From Favolaschia claudopus (lineage: Eukaryota > Basidiomycota > Agaricomycetes > Agaricales > Mycenaceae): DNA of 64,000 nt. A program made the translations under genes and the position numbers. The notes below the pieces were generated by a model. That model searched no databases, was not told the DNA's origin, and saw only the letters and a list, made by a program, of their open reading frames with translations. The stretch lies in assembly GCA_037176885.1 (NCBI GenBank), contig JAWWNJ010000015.1:1984001-2048000 (forward strand). The letters run 5' to 3'. Below are positions 50,828-63,400 of the stretch, piece after piece (position 1 is the stretch's first letter; every line of letters starts with the position of its first letter).

Positions 50828-53299
50828 ATGCTTGAACACGCAAACGCAACCTTGGACGCGTCGACAAACGTTAAGGACGATCTTCCTCCGAGGGGTCTGG
50901 GCTCCCATCGTGTGTCTTTGGACGCCGAGTCATCTTCGAGCACTCCCTCTTCGATACTCACCGCGACAACTTCTTCCACCACTCTCCCCAAGCCTTCCCA
51001 CTCGTGCCCTCAACTATCAACCCTTCACCTTCTCGTGATTCACATTGGGTTCTTTGTCATTCCCATGTCCTTGTCAAATCGCGACTCATTCTCGTGTTCG
51101 CAGGGCAGCATCGGCTCTATTTTTGGCGACGACGGATGCGGTATGTTCAAGCTCTGTCTGAAAAAAAAGTTCGCTGACACTGTGTAGACAATAGTTTCCA
51201 CAAGTTTGCCGACGATAGCAAGTGAATTGCATATTACCGAAAATGCATATAGCTGGGTTGGCATCGCGTACATGTTGACACAAACGGCCTTCCAACCCCT
51301 GTACGGACGTATCTCCGATCTTGTTGGTCGAAAGGTAATGTATTTTTATCGCGATACTAGGCTTAAATGACTCATCCTGTTTAGTCGGTGCTTTACAGTA
51401 GTATGTTCATCTTCTCGCTTGGATCATTACTGTGTGGTGTGGCTAAGGTTAGTCGCCTAACTCATTCCCTTCGATTATCGGTCTCACATCTGGTAGAATA
51501 CTCCAATGTCAGTTTCTCGTCCGCAAGATGACATGTTTCTCATCCTCGCAGGTTACTTGCTGCCCGTGCTGTGGCCGGAATCGGTGGCGGCGGCATAGTA
51601 AGCTCTGTCTGGGTTATAACGTCGGAAATCGTGCCAGTACAGTCTCGTGCGAAATGGTCACAAGCCCTAAGCGTCACATGGAGTTGTTCTGCCATCGCTG
51701 GCCCGCTTCTGGGCGGACTTTTTAGTGGTATGAAATGAACCGTCTCCTTGCCCATTTACAGTATCCTAAAAGGTTATCAGACAGCAGCACGGACAGCGGG
51801 ACGAACTGGAGATATGGATGTATGTTTTAAAGCATCGAAATCCATTGGCGCTGACTCTCCTACAGTCTATCTCAATCTTCCCATTTGCTTCGTCGCATTC
51901 GTGACATTGTATGTAGCCCTTCGCCGAGTCAAGCTCGGTAAGGCGTCAGATGCCTCCTGGCAATCATTCCTCAACACATTTGATTTTGGCGGACTGTGAG
52001 AGAGGAATTCGATTTTTCTTCTCTTTCATTAACAACAAGTTTAGGTGTTTGTTTATGACTGGAAGCAGCTTTATTGTCATAGGATTCAGTCTCGCTTCGC
52101 AAAACGGCTGTAAGCAATTTTAGCTCCATTATCTCCGTCCTAATTCCGTGAGAATAGGGACGGCTCCGTTGACTCTATTGCTCATCTGCCTTGGGTTCCT
52201 GATCCTAGTGTGCGGTGGCGTGTATGAAAATTACACAACACGAGATTGTCTGTTTCCTCGATCCGCTTTCACCGATCTGAGAACCAGTTGGTGTTTCTTT
52301 CTTCATTTCTGCGACCATTCCTTCCGACCAGTCTCTATACAGTCATTGTCCTTGTCATAATATTTGGGCACAACTTCGCTTTCAATTCAGGAACGTTCTA
52401 TCTCGCACTGTTTTACCAGGTCTGTGGTTTGCGAAATCCAGGATCTTGGACTGACGTGTAGTTTCTCTTTCAGACAGCCAACGGCTCGTCACCATTGGAT
52501 GCCGGCCTTAAATTATTACCGTACTCTTTGGGTTCCTCACTTGCCTCCATGCCGGCGGCTTGGTTCATGAATTACTGGCAACAACGGACCAACAACAGCC
52601 ACAATGGGCCCAAAGTTGTTGTATCAATTGGCCTTCTGATCTCGACTGTGGGGTTCGGTACGATTTTCCCGTTTCCTTCGATCACTTTCCTCAAATTCTT
52701 CTATCTTATCAACAGGATTATTGTATTTACTGGATGAGAGATCATCAACAGCCACAGCAGAGTTGATTCCTCTCGTCTGCGGGATAGGCTTAGGGATGCT
52801 ATTTCATGCGCCATACCAGGTATTTACGACATCGTTGGAGGGGCGGGATTTGGCAGCTGGTACAGGCGCTTTTTTCCTTGTCCGATTCACAGGCGCCACA
52901 GTGGGCTTGGTGAGGTCTTCTTTGTCTTCTATCCGCAGCCTCTCATCACCGCCGTAGGCTGTATCTGGTGCTGTGTTCGATGCTCGTGCCTATAGTCGCA
53001 TACCTGCTCATCTAATCAACGGCGGAGCCTCCATCGACTTCACGCAGCTTGGCAGGCTCCGGCCGCTTGAAGTCAAGCTTCAAGTACTCCACATTTTCGC
53101 GACCTCGATCCAGGTAAGATCTCTTCCGGTGGTATGGCGTCGGCTAAAGTGTGAGTAGACAATCTGGACGGTTTGCGCCCCGTGTCTTGGTCTTTCCTTT
53201 CTATTATCACTTGCACTGTTGCGCAAGCAGGTCAACATCAAGGAAACATCACTCAGCGAAGAAAAAACGTCAAAGACAGAAATTACGGATCTTCCGTGA
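50828..53299 (+). CDS. MFS transporter, DHA2-like (14-helix type)
   Basis: Predicted 594-residue plasma- or vacuolar-membrane permease. Exons 50828-51048, 51104-51140, 51188-51334, 51385-51447, 51497-51507 (11 nt), 51552-51727, 51781-51819, 51866-51995, 52045-52109, 52158-52290, 52332-52419, 52474-52657, 52716-52909, 52958-53113 and 53159-53299. A Ser/Thr-rich cytosolic N-terminus of about 70 residues precedes the first helix. Family motifs are TIVSTSLPTIASEL, SWVGIAYMLTQTAFQPLYGR, the motif-A loop GRISDLVGRK and AGIGGGGIVSSVWVI. Hydrophobic segments fit about 14 helices. Related fungal proteins export drugs or move basic amino acids; substrate cannot be assigned. Intron 10 is only 41 nt and is the least certain join. 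Confidence 0.88.
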
Positions 53300-54237
53300 C
53301 TTTAATATCAAGAACACCGCAGATAACATGAACGATCCGACTCAAGAAACAGACATGTATGCCACGACGCCGCGTAATTCTCTCTTCCAAAGGGCCACTT
53401 GACATGACATAGATAATGCTTCTTACTGTACTTATAAAAGACCTATATAATCCGTACGCCTCCTGACACACACACGGTGGTCGGTTGATCAAAAACACTG
53501 GCAAGAACGACGCAGAAATGCCGTGATAATACGGTTCGACTGTGCGCCTAAAAACCCGAGACTCGGGAAGTGACTCCGTATTGCCGCGTACAAGTCTTCA
53601 AAAGGATTAGACGCGAAACTGGCGTGGGTTGAGAAGATATGGGGAACGGGGCAAAATAAGAGCGGTGATGCCGCACTCTTTTTTTTTCTTACGGAGAAGG
53701 CGAACCTGAGAGGAACGGTCAAAAACGCCAAGGCCATGACTACGAGCGACAGAAGCGCTTTGGCACTCGGGGTTGTCGATATCCTACAGAGTGGGTCCAG
53801 TCGGGTTAATTTCTTGGCTTTACAGCTCGACTGTAATCTCCAAAAACGCGTCGAAAAAAATGATATCGGCGGCCGAAGGTTCGGCAAAGGTGATATGTGG
53901 GCGCGAAGAAGGTGCTAGGCAGGGCTAGGCAGACGAAAACGGTGCAAAGGGCAGAAGATGACAGTTTAAGACAAAACCAAAAGGGGAGAACCCTGCACAA
54001 CAATCTGACGAAGGATCTCGGGGATGGTCATGGACTACTAAATAACGAGGCGTTGTCGCACGCACGGACATGGAGAGTGACGCCGAGGTTAGCCAAGGAT
54101 GGGTGGAATGGCGTCGAGTTGGAGTAGCGCTGCGCACACGACCGCCGATGCACCGCCATTGGACGAAGCGTGTCACGGTGGTCACTTGCACGATTTTATG
54201 GAAATTATCCTTATCCTCTACAATCCACTCAGATCCA
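53300..54237. other. intergenic region between the MFS and choline kinase genes
   Basis: A 132-codon minus-strand ORF (53489-53887) with one hydrophobic stretch is present, but it has no recognisable similarity and contains sequence resembling splice sites in the wrong phase. I do not call it. The right part is the choline kinase promoter. Confidence 0.35.
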
Positions 54238-55786
54238 ATGAACTCTCCTGTTATCTCCATTTCCCAGCGCCCGCCACAGAACGTAACAGATATCCTTCTC
54301 GCTGCCTCCGCTCACTCGTCTTCCTCCATCCTTTTTGCCGAGGAACCGGTTGAAGTCGTAACGGAGGATGGGTTGCGTCATGCAGACTTGAAGCTACAGG
54401 CCAGGTGAGGTTTTCTACTTCCTGCAGTCGAGCTGGATCTCCCCCAGCGAAGCTGACAGACAGAAACAGACTAAATTATGAGCATGGTCTGCTGTCGCTG
54501 GTATCGATTGGTCGTGTGCTGATTTTGTTACCTCTAGGCACTATAAGCATTTGTCGTTCGCAGAGCAGTTACTACTCTGTCTACAATCCCTCAGAGTGTC
54601 TACATGGCTTGATTCCGAAATAACGGCTCAAGACATTAGAATTTCCAAAGTCTCGGGGTCACTGACGAACGCTGTATTCTTTGTTTCGTCAGTTTTGCCC
54701 GAGCCACGGACGGTCCTTCTGAGAATATACGGACCGTCTTCCGGGTCCCTCATCTCGCGACCTAGGGAACTCCATACCTTGCACATCCTATCTTCGCAGT
54801 ATCACATCGGCCCCCGTGTTCTAGGAACCTTCGAGAATGGCAGAATCGAGGAATATTTCGAGTCTACCGTGCTCACAGCATCTGACCTCCGCAACCCCAA
54901 GATCAGTCGCTGGATCGGGGCACGAATGGCTGAACTCCATTCCGTCGACATTGAAGCTATCGAGGAGACGTCACCGGACAATCGCGGGGAAGGAAAAGGG
55001 TGGGAGATCGGGGTAAAGAAGAATGTTAGGTCCTGGATCCATCCCGCGCGCGAAGTGCTTGCGCTTCCTACCGTCTCGGAGAATCTACGAGCGGAATTCG
55101 ATCTCGAATCCTTTAAGCGAGATTGGGACGTATACATGCAATGGCTAGCTTCTGTGGACGACGAACGGCGAGGAAGTCGGAGGGTGTACGCCCACAACGA
55201 CACTCAATACGGTAATTTACTGCTTTTGAACAAGGGGAACGAGAACCTTCCGGACCATCGACAGGTATGCGATTTCAATCGACCACACAAACGATGTCAT
55301 TTGCTCACTAGTTTTCTTCCCGCCAAGCTTATCGTTGTCGATTTCGAGTATGCGTCACCCAATCCCGCATCCTTTGACATTGCGAACCACTTTCACGAGT
55401 GGACCGCAAACTACCATTCCGACACGCCCTACTTTCTTGACCCGTCGCGCTACCCGACTAAGGAAGAGCGCGCGAACTTCTATCTGGCCTACCTCGAGCA
55501 TTCTACCGTCTCTCCCGCCTCGCTCCCGCTCACCAAGCTCGAACTTCTAGGCCTGATCCCTGATTTAGAAACCCAGGTGCGAGCATGGAGCCCCGCCTCG
55601 CATGCGATGTGGGCTATTTGGGGACTGGTTCAGGCCCGAGAGGACCTGGAAAATGATGTCCTGGAACCCGAATTCGACTACATTGCATATGCTCAGTGCC
55701 GGATGGCGGGATTCCGCAGAGAGCTTAAACAGCTGGGAATCCAGGGCTCAGTAACCTCGACTAACGCTACACGATCTCATGCTTAG
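54238..55786 (+). CDS. CKI1: choline/ethanolamine kinase
   Basis: Predicted 450 residues, exons 54238-54404, 54538-55264 and 55328-55786. It would phosphorylate choline (or ethanolamine) with ATP in the Kennedy pathway for phosphatidylcholine. Markers are SGSLTNAVFFV near the nucleotide loop, VYAHNDTQYGNLLLL (Brenner motif, catalytic Asp near residue 277), VVDFEYASPNPASFDIANHFHEW (choline kinase motif) and the C-terminal WGLVQAREDL helix. The first intron is 133 nt, long for this window. The second (55265-55327, 63 nt) has no in-frame stop but splits HRQLIVVDFEY, so splicing is favoured. The last codons lie inside a 150-bp tandem duplication. Confidence 0.94.
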
Positions 55787-56040
55787 AGTTGCACTATACA
55801 TGCTGTACTAATGCACGCTCAATATAATATCTAATTATCTCCACTGACACCGATTTGAATGAGACAAGACAAATGGTTGAGGAGTGCCAACCAGGGCTCA
55901 GTCCTTTCGACTAATGCTACACGATCTCATGCTCAGAGTTGCACTATACATGTTGTACTAATGCACGCTGAACATAATATCTAAATAGTTACACTGACTC
56001 CAATTTCAATGAGACAAGACGACAATTGATTGAGGAATAA
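55741..56040 (+). repeat. 150-bp tandem duplication over the 3' end of choline kinase
   Basis: The block starting CCAGGGCTCAGT at 55741 recurs at 55891 and stays aligned for about 145 bp with scattered substitutions. It spans the last coding triplets, the stop and part of the 3' untranslated region. In the second copy the stop TAG has become CAG. Copy 2 lies wholly after the stop, so the protein is unchanged. Confidence 0.88.
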
Positions 56041-56438
56041 AAACATGTGTGCTGTTGACGACGATAATTGCATGCGAAGAAGGGAGGAGATAAAGTAGAC
56101 CCGACGTATCGATCAAGAGACGGAGAGAGAGAGACGACGACGCGATATAATGTGAGCAGGATGGAGGAGGAGGAGGTTTTTGGAACGTTTAACGGAATCG
56201 GAATCGTAAAGCAAGCGGAGGGACAGAGGCAGGCAGGCAGGAGGGGAAACGAGGAGTAAATGAAAACTAGTTGTAAACAACGGTTTGGTAGACGAGTGTC
56301 CGACCGGGTGCGGCAAGTCATATTCAAGAAGGAGCGTTCAAAAAAAGAGGGAGAGAAAGGAGGAGGAGGATTAAGAGCGGGGAAACAACGCGATTCAAGT
56401 CTTCCCGCCGCCTGCTGTTCCATATGACTTTTGGTGCT
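56041..56438. other. convergent intergenic region
   Basis: 3' flanks of choline kinase (+) and the CCCH gene (-). The plus strand is purine-rich (runs of GGA, GAGA), so the CCCH 3' untranslated region would be pyrimidine-rich. No gene is seen. Confidence 0.4.
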
Positions 56439-59179
56439 TCAAGCCCACGCCTTCTCGTGAAGTCGCGACGAACCGACGGCGAGCTCTGTGGTGCTCCATG
56501 GTGCGTTGGCCGCGGCTTCAGTCGACGGGCTGGATTGCCCATACGGCCCTGCGAGATGGCTGCTGCGCGAGAAGCTGCCCCAGTTCCCAGCGCTTCCTGC
56601 TCTGACGTGACCATTTGCACGCCCCGCACCGCTGGGGGTGTTGTCCCCAGATGCCAGTGAAAACGGCGAGGGACCCGATGTGGGGGGCGAGCCGCTGAAA
56701 TCGTCCGATCCGTTGAACGTGTGGCGCACGCCCGAGTTGGATGGTGTAGGCGCCTTTGTCGACCGCTGTAAAATAGGACGGGGAATGGGATCATGAGCGG
56801 AGATTCATTGTTATTCTGTGTCAAGACGGCTTACCTGGGGGTAACCTACGATCTCCAACCGCGAGTTGTTGTGGCGCCCCAGATCTGGCCCTGCCGTAAC
56901 TGGTGCAGGACTCTTTGGCGCGGCGCGTTCACCCGAATGGATGAGGACCCCGTTGCTCGCGAAAGTCGGGTAGGCAGATTTATTTTGCTTTACCGACGCC
57001 TCGACACTGGTGTCCACCCTGAGGCTTCCCGTCGGTGGGCGTGTGAACTGGAACGGTGTCGTTGGGGTCGCTTCCGTCGGAGTGGGAGCAACGCTGTTGC
57101 TAGGGTTGGCGTTGGTCGTGGAGTCGCGCTTCGAGATCCTGGCAAGAAGCGAAACAGACGGCTCGTTGGGGTCGCTGTTTGTGCTCAAGGATCGTGCACG
57201 CCCATCATTCGAACCTGAGCGCGGTGGCGGCGGAACAGCGCCGCCTTCGCCCGCGGCACCGTTTGGAGGAAGCTCAGTGTGAATGAAACAGCACCGTTTG
57301 CCGTATGGGCATGAACCAGAAACCCAGAACGTCTGCAAAAACGATCGTAAGGAAAAGTCAAGTATTTTGTATACGGCTAGGCCTTACCCTGCAAATCTCC
57401 GTCTTATACTACAACAATGTTCAGCGATATTCTAGTGTGAAGACTGAGAGTACTAACCTTGGGATGGCGCGTGACGTTGCGCAGCTCCTCCTCGCCGTGC
57501 GCAAACTGACACTTACCTGCATATCGACACGTCCCTTTCTCTTCCCAACTGCGGCACAACTCAGTCTTGTACAGACCTAATTTTCGGTTGTTCGCGCTCG
57601 GCCCCTGGCCATTGTGCTGGCTCCCCACCGGGCTCAAGCTGCCGTCGGTCATACCCATCTGCGGCATGACGCCCCCATACGGGCCCGTGTACTGCGCCTG
57701 CAATCGCATGGCGACATCTGGCCGCCCGTATGCCTCTGCTTGGGCATAGAACTGTTGGGGGTACATCGGCATGGCACCTTGGGGTCCCATACCATGCGGG
57801 AACATGGTTCCAGCAGCGAACGCCTGCTGCATGTTGCTGTTCAAAAGCGCGAGGGTCGCCGCGTCGCGTAGCTGCGAAGGGTCCGACGCCGATTGGTGAT
57901 GGCTTGGTCGGAAGCCACCCTGTTGCTGCACGCGGGAGACGGCGGGATGATGGCTTTCGTGCCCCGGGATCATCATATCGTACAGCTGCTGCGTGTTACC
58001 GATTGAGATTTGGCCGGGATGAGGTACACCGGGGTAACCCAGCGCGGTGGGGCTCGGCACGAGGCCTTGTTGAGGAGGGAAACCACGAGGGGGCGGTTGG
58101 CGGTAAGGCATGCCTGCTGGGGCAGCATTGTTCGGCCGTCCAGGGATGAACGCGGGCGCAGTCGCGCCTTGGGGAAGCGGGTTGTAATTTCTTTGTTGAA
58201 TATTGTAGTCTATCTGAAGGTCGTCACGATTGGGGGCGTTCTGGGGCGCCGCCGTTCGGTAGTCGTACAATTGGGGTGCTGGGCGATGGACCGCGGCCCC
58301 GTGGGCAGCAAGCGAAGGATAGGCCGGCTGTTCGGGAGCGAGTTGTTGTTGTTGCTGCTTATCGCCCTCGCGGATATGCATCGCAGCCCATTGCTGTTGG
58401 AAAGGAGTGTCCTGAGGGCTCTCTGCGCCAGACGAGTCACCGGTCTGTTGCAAACGCCTCAAATCTGCGGTCGAAAGACCGCCGCTAAACGAGTGGGGGC
58501 GCTCCTTGACATCGTTGACGGCATCAAGCTTGACAGCGGTCTGCGGCGCCACCATGGTGTTGCTCGCGACAGAGTCGTGCGAGCTAACGGTCGTGTCGGT
58601 GGATGAACCGCGCGAGTGGGAAGCGCCGAGATGGTCGGAGGCAAGCGGAGAAGAATTGACGCTAGGAATAGATGCGGTGTCGAGAGGGCTGGTCTCTGCT
58701 AACTGGGCAGAAGTGAGTTTTGACTTTGGAGGGGTCCGGATTGGAAGGTCCTCGGCATCGGCGGGAACTTGGCCAATCCCCAGGCGACCGATCTCATGCG
58801 CGAGGTCCCATTCGGCGGAATCTGCGTCTGATGCGACGAGCTGGCCGCTTGTGTTGAAGCGCCAGTGACTAGCGCCGGAAGCGACGTCAGGGTTGTTGGA
58901 TGGGGTGCTGGCGAGCTGGGACATTGTGGTCTGGTAGGACAGCTTTTTGGAAGAATCGGTGCGAAGGGGCTGAAAATTAGAATGGGGCTGGTTTAGATGC
59001 CAATTCTGGGAACAAGGTAAGCGAGCTGCGGCGGGGAAGTGGTTGTAGTGGATACATACCTCTAGAGCAAAGTCGGGGTTGTATTCGTGGGAGTGGGGCC
59101 AAGGACGCGTATCTGGATGGCCGTTCGTGAAGGAGACTGAGTTTGTCACCGATGATGATGTCGTTAATGCTTCATGCAT
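56439..59179 (-). CDS. tandem CCCH zinc-finger RNA-binding protein (tristetraprolin/Zfs1 type)
   Basis: Predicted 825 residues, exons 59179-59060, 58969-57458, 57408-57388 (21 nt), 57332-56835 and 56765-56439. Two CCCH fingers, each led by YKTE-(L/I)-C, lie at about residues 507-570: C-x8-C-x5-C-x3-H in the first ([15 protein letters not shown]), the second split by an intron after YKTEICR. The spacing between fingers is that of the TTP family, which binds AU-rich 3' untranslated regions and promotes mRNA decay. The long flanks are Gln/Pro/Ser/Asn-rich and disordered, as in fungal Zfs1-like proteins. The ATG at 59179 is used; a later Met at 58924 would skip the first 90-nt intron, which is itself stop-free. 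Confidence 0.9.
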
Positions 59180-60462
59180 TTAAAAGTGAACTGACAGAGA
59201 AAATTGAGCGGTGTTGGAGGAGAGCGAGAACAAAGAGGACAAGGATACCTGATAATTAAGTGGGTGTCCCTTCCAATGCCGAGGAATAAAGACTCAGAGA
59301 TTGCAAGAATAATCAAGTTGCGTAGATGCTGGGATGCGTATAGATATACTTTGGGGGGATGGGGGTGGATATTATAAGGCGTGAGTGGTCGTGAAGACCC
59401 TTGCTCTGCGCTGATACAGGCACTGTGTTGGAGGGCCAGATATGCGAGAACTTGGGGTGTGGAATGGGTGCGGTTAAGAAGTAACAGTCCAGCCACAGAC
59501 AGCAAGGCAAGGCCAGATCCAAACAACCGTCATCAAAAACGTGCTATCCTTCCTCCATATCAGATTAATTCGTTCTCTGACTCTACAAATCGATACTATC
59601 GACCTCGTTAACAACATATTTAATTTATGGGTCCATTGCGCGCCGTCGTCTCCTCCTCAGCAGCGTATTGCGCAAGCAGTGTAACGCGGTGTTTAGCTGC
59701 GAGCGCGTTACTCGCTTTCATTCATTTACCTCCGCTCCGGATCAATTAGCTATCACTTTCTCTGATGCCTCGTGTTCTCTCTACACCGCTCCCTTGCAGC
59801 GCCCAACCCATGCCCCTCCTCGTCCCGTTATTCCGTCTCGCTACCACCATCCATCCATCCATCTATCCCCCCTTCAACCAACACACAATAAAAACAAAAA
59901 CATGCTCCCTCGGCTCCAAATTAAGCCCGGCCAACTCTTCCGACTCGGACAAGAGAATGGAAGCCGAGCAAACTACGGCCAACTACTAGCATCTGCATTC
60001 AAAAGCCTAGCCTTCGCGTCTTCTTCGCTGTCGAAAATCCTGTCGTCGACTTCTCCGTTCCTCGTCTCAACACCGTTTCGCCAACAACTTCAACCCACCA
60101 ACTCACACTTTCCAACTCTCTTTACGCGCCAACATCCAAGCTCCCTCTATTCTTGCCCCTCTGCCGTACCGTTTACCTGCCCAGATCCACTCTGCTCCTC
60201 ACCAAGCGGACCTTGTTTCTCTCACACTCACTGTGACTGACATCTGTCCAAGTCTTCCACTTCACCCATTCACATCCGTTCACACCACCGGCAACCGTGA
60301 ATGAATATACATACATCCATACATCTTCCTTCTTCTTTCCTCCCCTCTCACACATTCCATCGATATGATTGCGTTTGCAGCCTTAAATTAAAATATACTA
60401 TGTATCGACCAACATTAGATCTGCTTGCTTTCTGTTCCTTCTCCACTTCCACTTCCCCTCCA
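59180..60462. other. 1.3-kb region between the CCCH promoter and BLM10 3' end
   Basis: The left part is the CCCH promoter. From about 59700 to 60350 the plus strand is strongly C/T-rich and open in more than one frame (190 codons from 59668), but composition alone explains this. I support no gene here. A short transcript is possible. Confidence 0.35.
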
Positions 60463-63400
60463 TCATGCGTCTACCAAAAAGAATTAGCACACGAAAGGAA
60501 ACACAAAACTGAATCAGCCTTTACTTACAGTAAGAAGTTCCGACCAACATGGTGGAGAGACTCTGCAACTGGTCCTCGTCAAAGAGCAACTGGTCTTTGT
60601 GCCAAGTATCCTAAACAGAAAAACAGAAAAGCCGTCGGTCAGTATTCATGCTGAACACCGTTGGTTTCCATTCTCCCTGTTGAGTTGAACCAACACGGCG
60701 ATGCGATGCCGCACAGAAGAATGGAACCAACGACAAAATAGAGTATACGTACTTGATGAGTCTGTAATAGCGAACGAAGCAAACGCATCTCAGCATTCTC
60801 GAAGCAAGCGCGAAATTTACCCCGATTACACACCTTTTTGAACTCGGACGCACAGTTACGAATCGTAGTGGAGATAGGTGGCGGATCTGTTGCGTGAGCC
60901 GCCAGCACTGTCACCCGCCCCGTCAACACCCGCTCTCAAAAAAATTTGAGAAAAAGGCACCTTCAGTAAGAGCTGGCATCCAAGGCTCTACAGAGTACGG
61001 GAAGCTCTCAATCAGAGCACATAAACCCAGAATCGCGCTATGCAGCGACCGCAGGGCCTCCGCATACGTAGGGTCCCGCCGGCCCGGCAGAACAATCCTG
61101 CGGACCAAAGCGAGGAACCGGTTCTGTAATGGAAAGGATGGCCTCAGTTAGGAAAGGCAAGTAGCCTAAACAGCACACGCGTACCTTCAACGGGACGATG
61201 CTCTGCCGCTGAGAGCACCGAACAACACCAGAAAGCACCTTTGACGCCATCTGTCGCACCTCGACGTTCTCATCCGCGAGGCACTCCAGCAGCACATCCA
61301 TCACTCGGCTGACCCCCTCAGCCGAAATCGATAGCAGGTTGCGGTAGAAGAACACCACAAGTGCCGGGAGGGCGTGTAGGCGTATGCGCCAGGACTAACA
61401 TACAAGCAAGTGATAAGTGAATTTCGGGGGGAAAAATCGGAGAACAACAATCCCAAAAAGGAAATCTCACCGTCGAAGACTTGATGGCGCTCACGAAATT
61501 GTTCAGAACGTCTTGAACATATACGTCCGGGACCGCGACTGCAGATAGCACATACAGTACGGCAGAGCTATACACCTGCAAGTCAGAGCTGTCGTTGAGT
61601 TCTGACATGCGCAGGATTTCCGGCCTACAAGGATTGCGTTGTTAGTTTTAGAGAATCATAGGTATGTAGACCGCGTACATCATGGGGACTGCATAAGGGA
61701 AAATCATAGAAGCATGGGTGCTATACGCTGATATCCAAATCCATTGTAATACTGCAAAAAATCAGTCAAAGGCGTTCTAAGAGTCGCAGGTTCACTCACA
61801 GGTCAACCCAATCTTGTCATACTCCGACTGGCTCACGCGCGGAGGTGGTAGGCGCTCCTCCTTCAGTTTCGGTAGCCGGCTCATGATCTCATTGACTTGA
61901 TCGTTGTATTTTGCGACCCTGTAGGTTCCCGTCAACCTCGATTAATATGAATAAATCTATGGACAGACCGTAGACCCAGTGGATCCTCCAAGGTATTGCA
62001 TGCCTCCAACAAGGCAGCCAGCGATGGGAACGTTGGCGACCACTGGTCTCGGACAATGATGTGTAGGTACGCTGAAACATGGGCTCGAATCTGTTATCAT
62101 AAGTGCCAGGTTCATGCACTTTTGACGAAAGGTACGTACTTCATTGTAGCCGTTATTAGCATTGTCGAAAAGCAAAGCGACGGTTTTGTCTGCTCTAGGA
62201 CGGAACCGGACTCCGAGACCATCCGCTAGCAGACCAAAAGTGTACAAAGACTTGCTCACTGGAAACAGTAATGAGAGATGATCGCCGAGAAATGGATTAC
62301 ACTTACTTGCAAATGCAGAGTCCCCGGTGAAATCCAGGGGAAGCGCCAGGATCCAGTCGACGAGCGGCTGGCTACGCCGCGGATCGCGATCTGAAATTTG
62401 GGCCTGGAGAGGGAATGTTCAGCTACGACCGGATAGTGAATCATGACATACAGCAATAGCGCTTTGCCAGAACGGGAAAGTATCCGGCTTAATCTGAGGA
62501 AACACGCTGTTCAAGTGTTCTATACTCCATGTCCAGAGTTTCTCCGACACAGGGCTCGGCCAATGCTTAGAACCTGCTCTCTTTGTTTAGAAGTGCGCTG
62601 CGAGGTGTTCCACAATGAAAGTTACCTCGCCAAAGCCCGGCCAGAAATTCGGCTGCAGATGATTGTATTCTGAGAAGACAGGCACATACACAGAAGCAGA
62701 GTAAGACACACCTCCTGCACGTTGTTTGAATTTGTCGGGATCTGATAATAGAGGATCGATGACCTTCAAGATCTCATCGAGGACTTGATGCTCGAACATC
62801 TTGGCTATCGGGATGGTCAGCCATGACTAAAACAGGATTTACACCCAACACAAACCAAGGGTCTTGATATATGCGACATTGTCTCCACGTAATTCAGCAT
62901 TTCCTCCGCTCTTACCAGACTCCTGGCCCCAGAGGGTGGCGAGTTTCTGGAAGTAATTGTCTTTCAACAACGAATCGGACAGTGCTCGCAGACTGGACTG
63001 CGACGCAGGCTCCCACGACATGACAAAATCACTGCCGGCGGGGGAGTAGCCCTTGATGCTTGAAGCCCACAGAAGAAACCCTGTGTTTATTTTATCGATA
63101 TACACACCACTACTCCGGAGATCAAAATCGGCAAGGTTTTGAATTTGGAAACATGCAACTCACTGCTCTGTGGCGTCCACACTGTTCTCCAAACTTTGGG
63201 TGAAAGCAGAGGGATCCGTTATGGGGATTCGCTTCTCTAGAGGGTGACTCCATTCGTCCAACCACAGCTCTTCTGCCGACTTGGAATGCGTTCTCATTTT
63301 AATGTGAGAGGTCAGTCTTACGATCGCCCTAATCATAACAAGGTTTGTCGACGAATCAAGATATTTCGGAAAGCACGTACAGTTGTGCGGAACTTCGGAT

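Noticed and set aside
53489..53887. Minus-strand ORF of 132 codons with one hydrophobic segment
   Set aside because: No similarity. Candidate splice signals inside it do not preserve frame, and there is no promoter-like context.
54551..55786. Single long choline kinase exon of 411 codons without an intron
   Set aside because: The 63 nt at 55265-55327 have splice signals and interrupt the conserved HRQLIVVDFEY region, so they are better read as an intron.
59668..60240. Plus-strand ORF of 190 codons, rich in Ser/Pro/Leu
   Set aside because: The region is C/T-rich and open in more than one frame, so length alone is weak evidence. No domain is recognisable.
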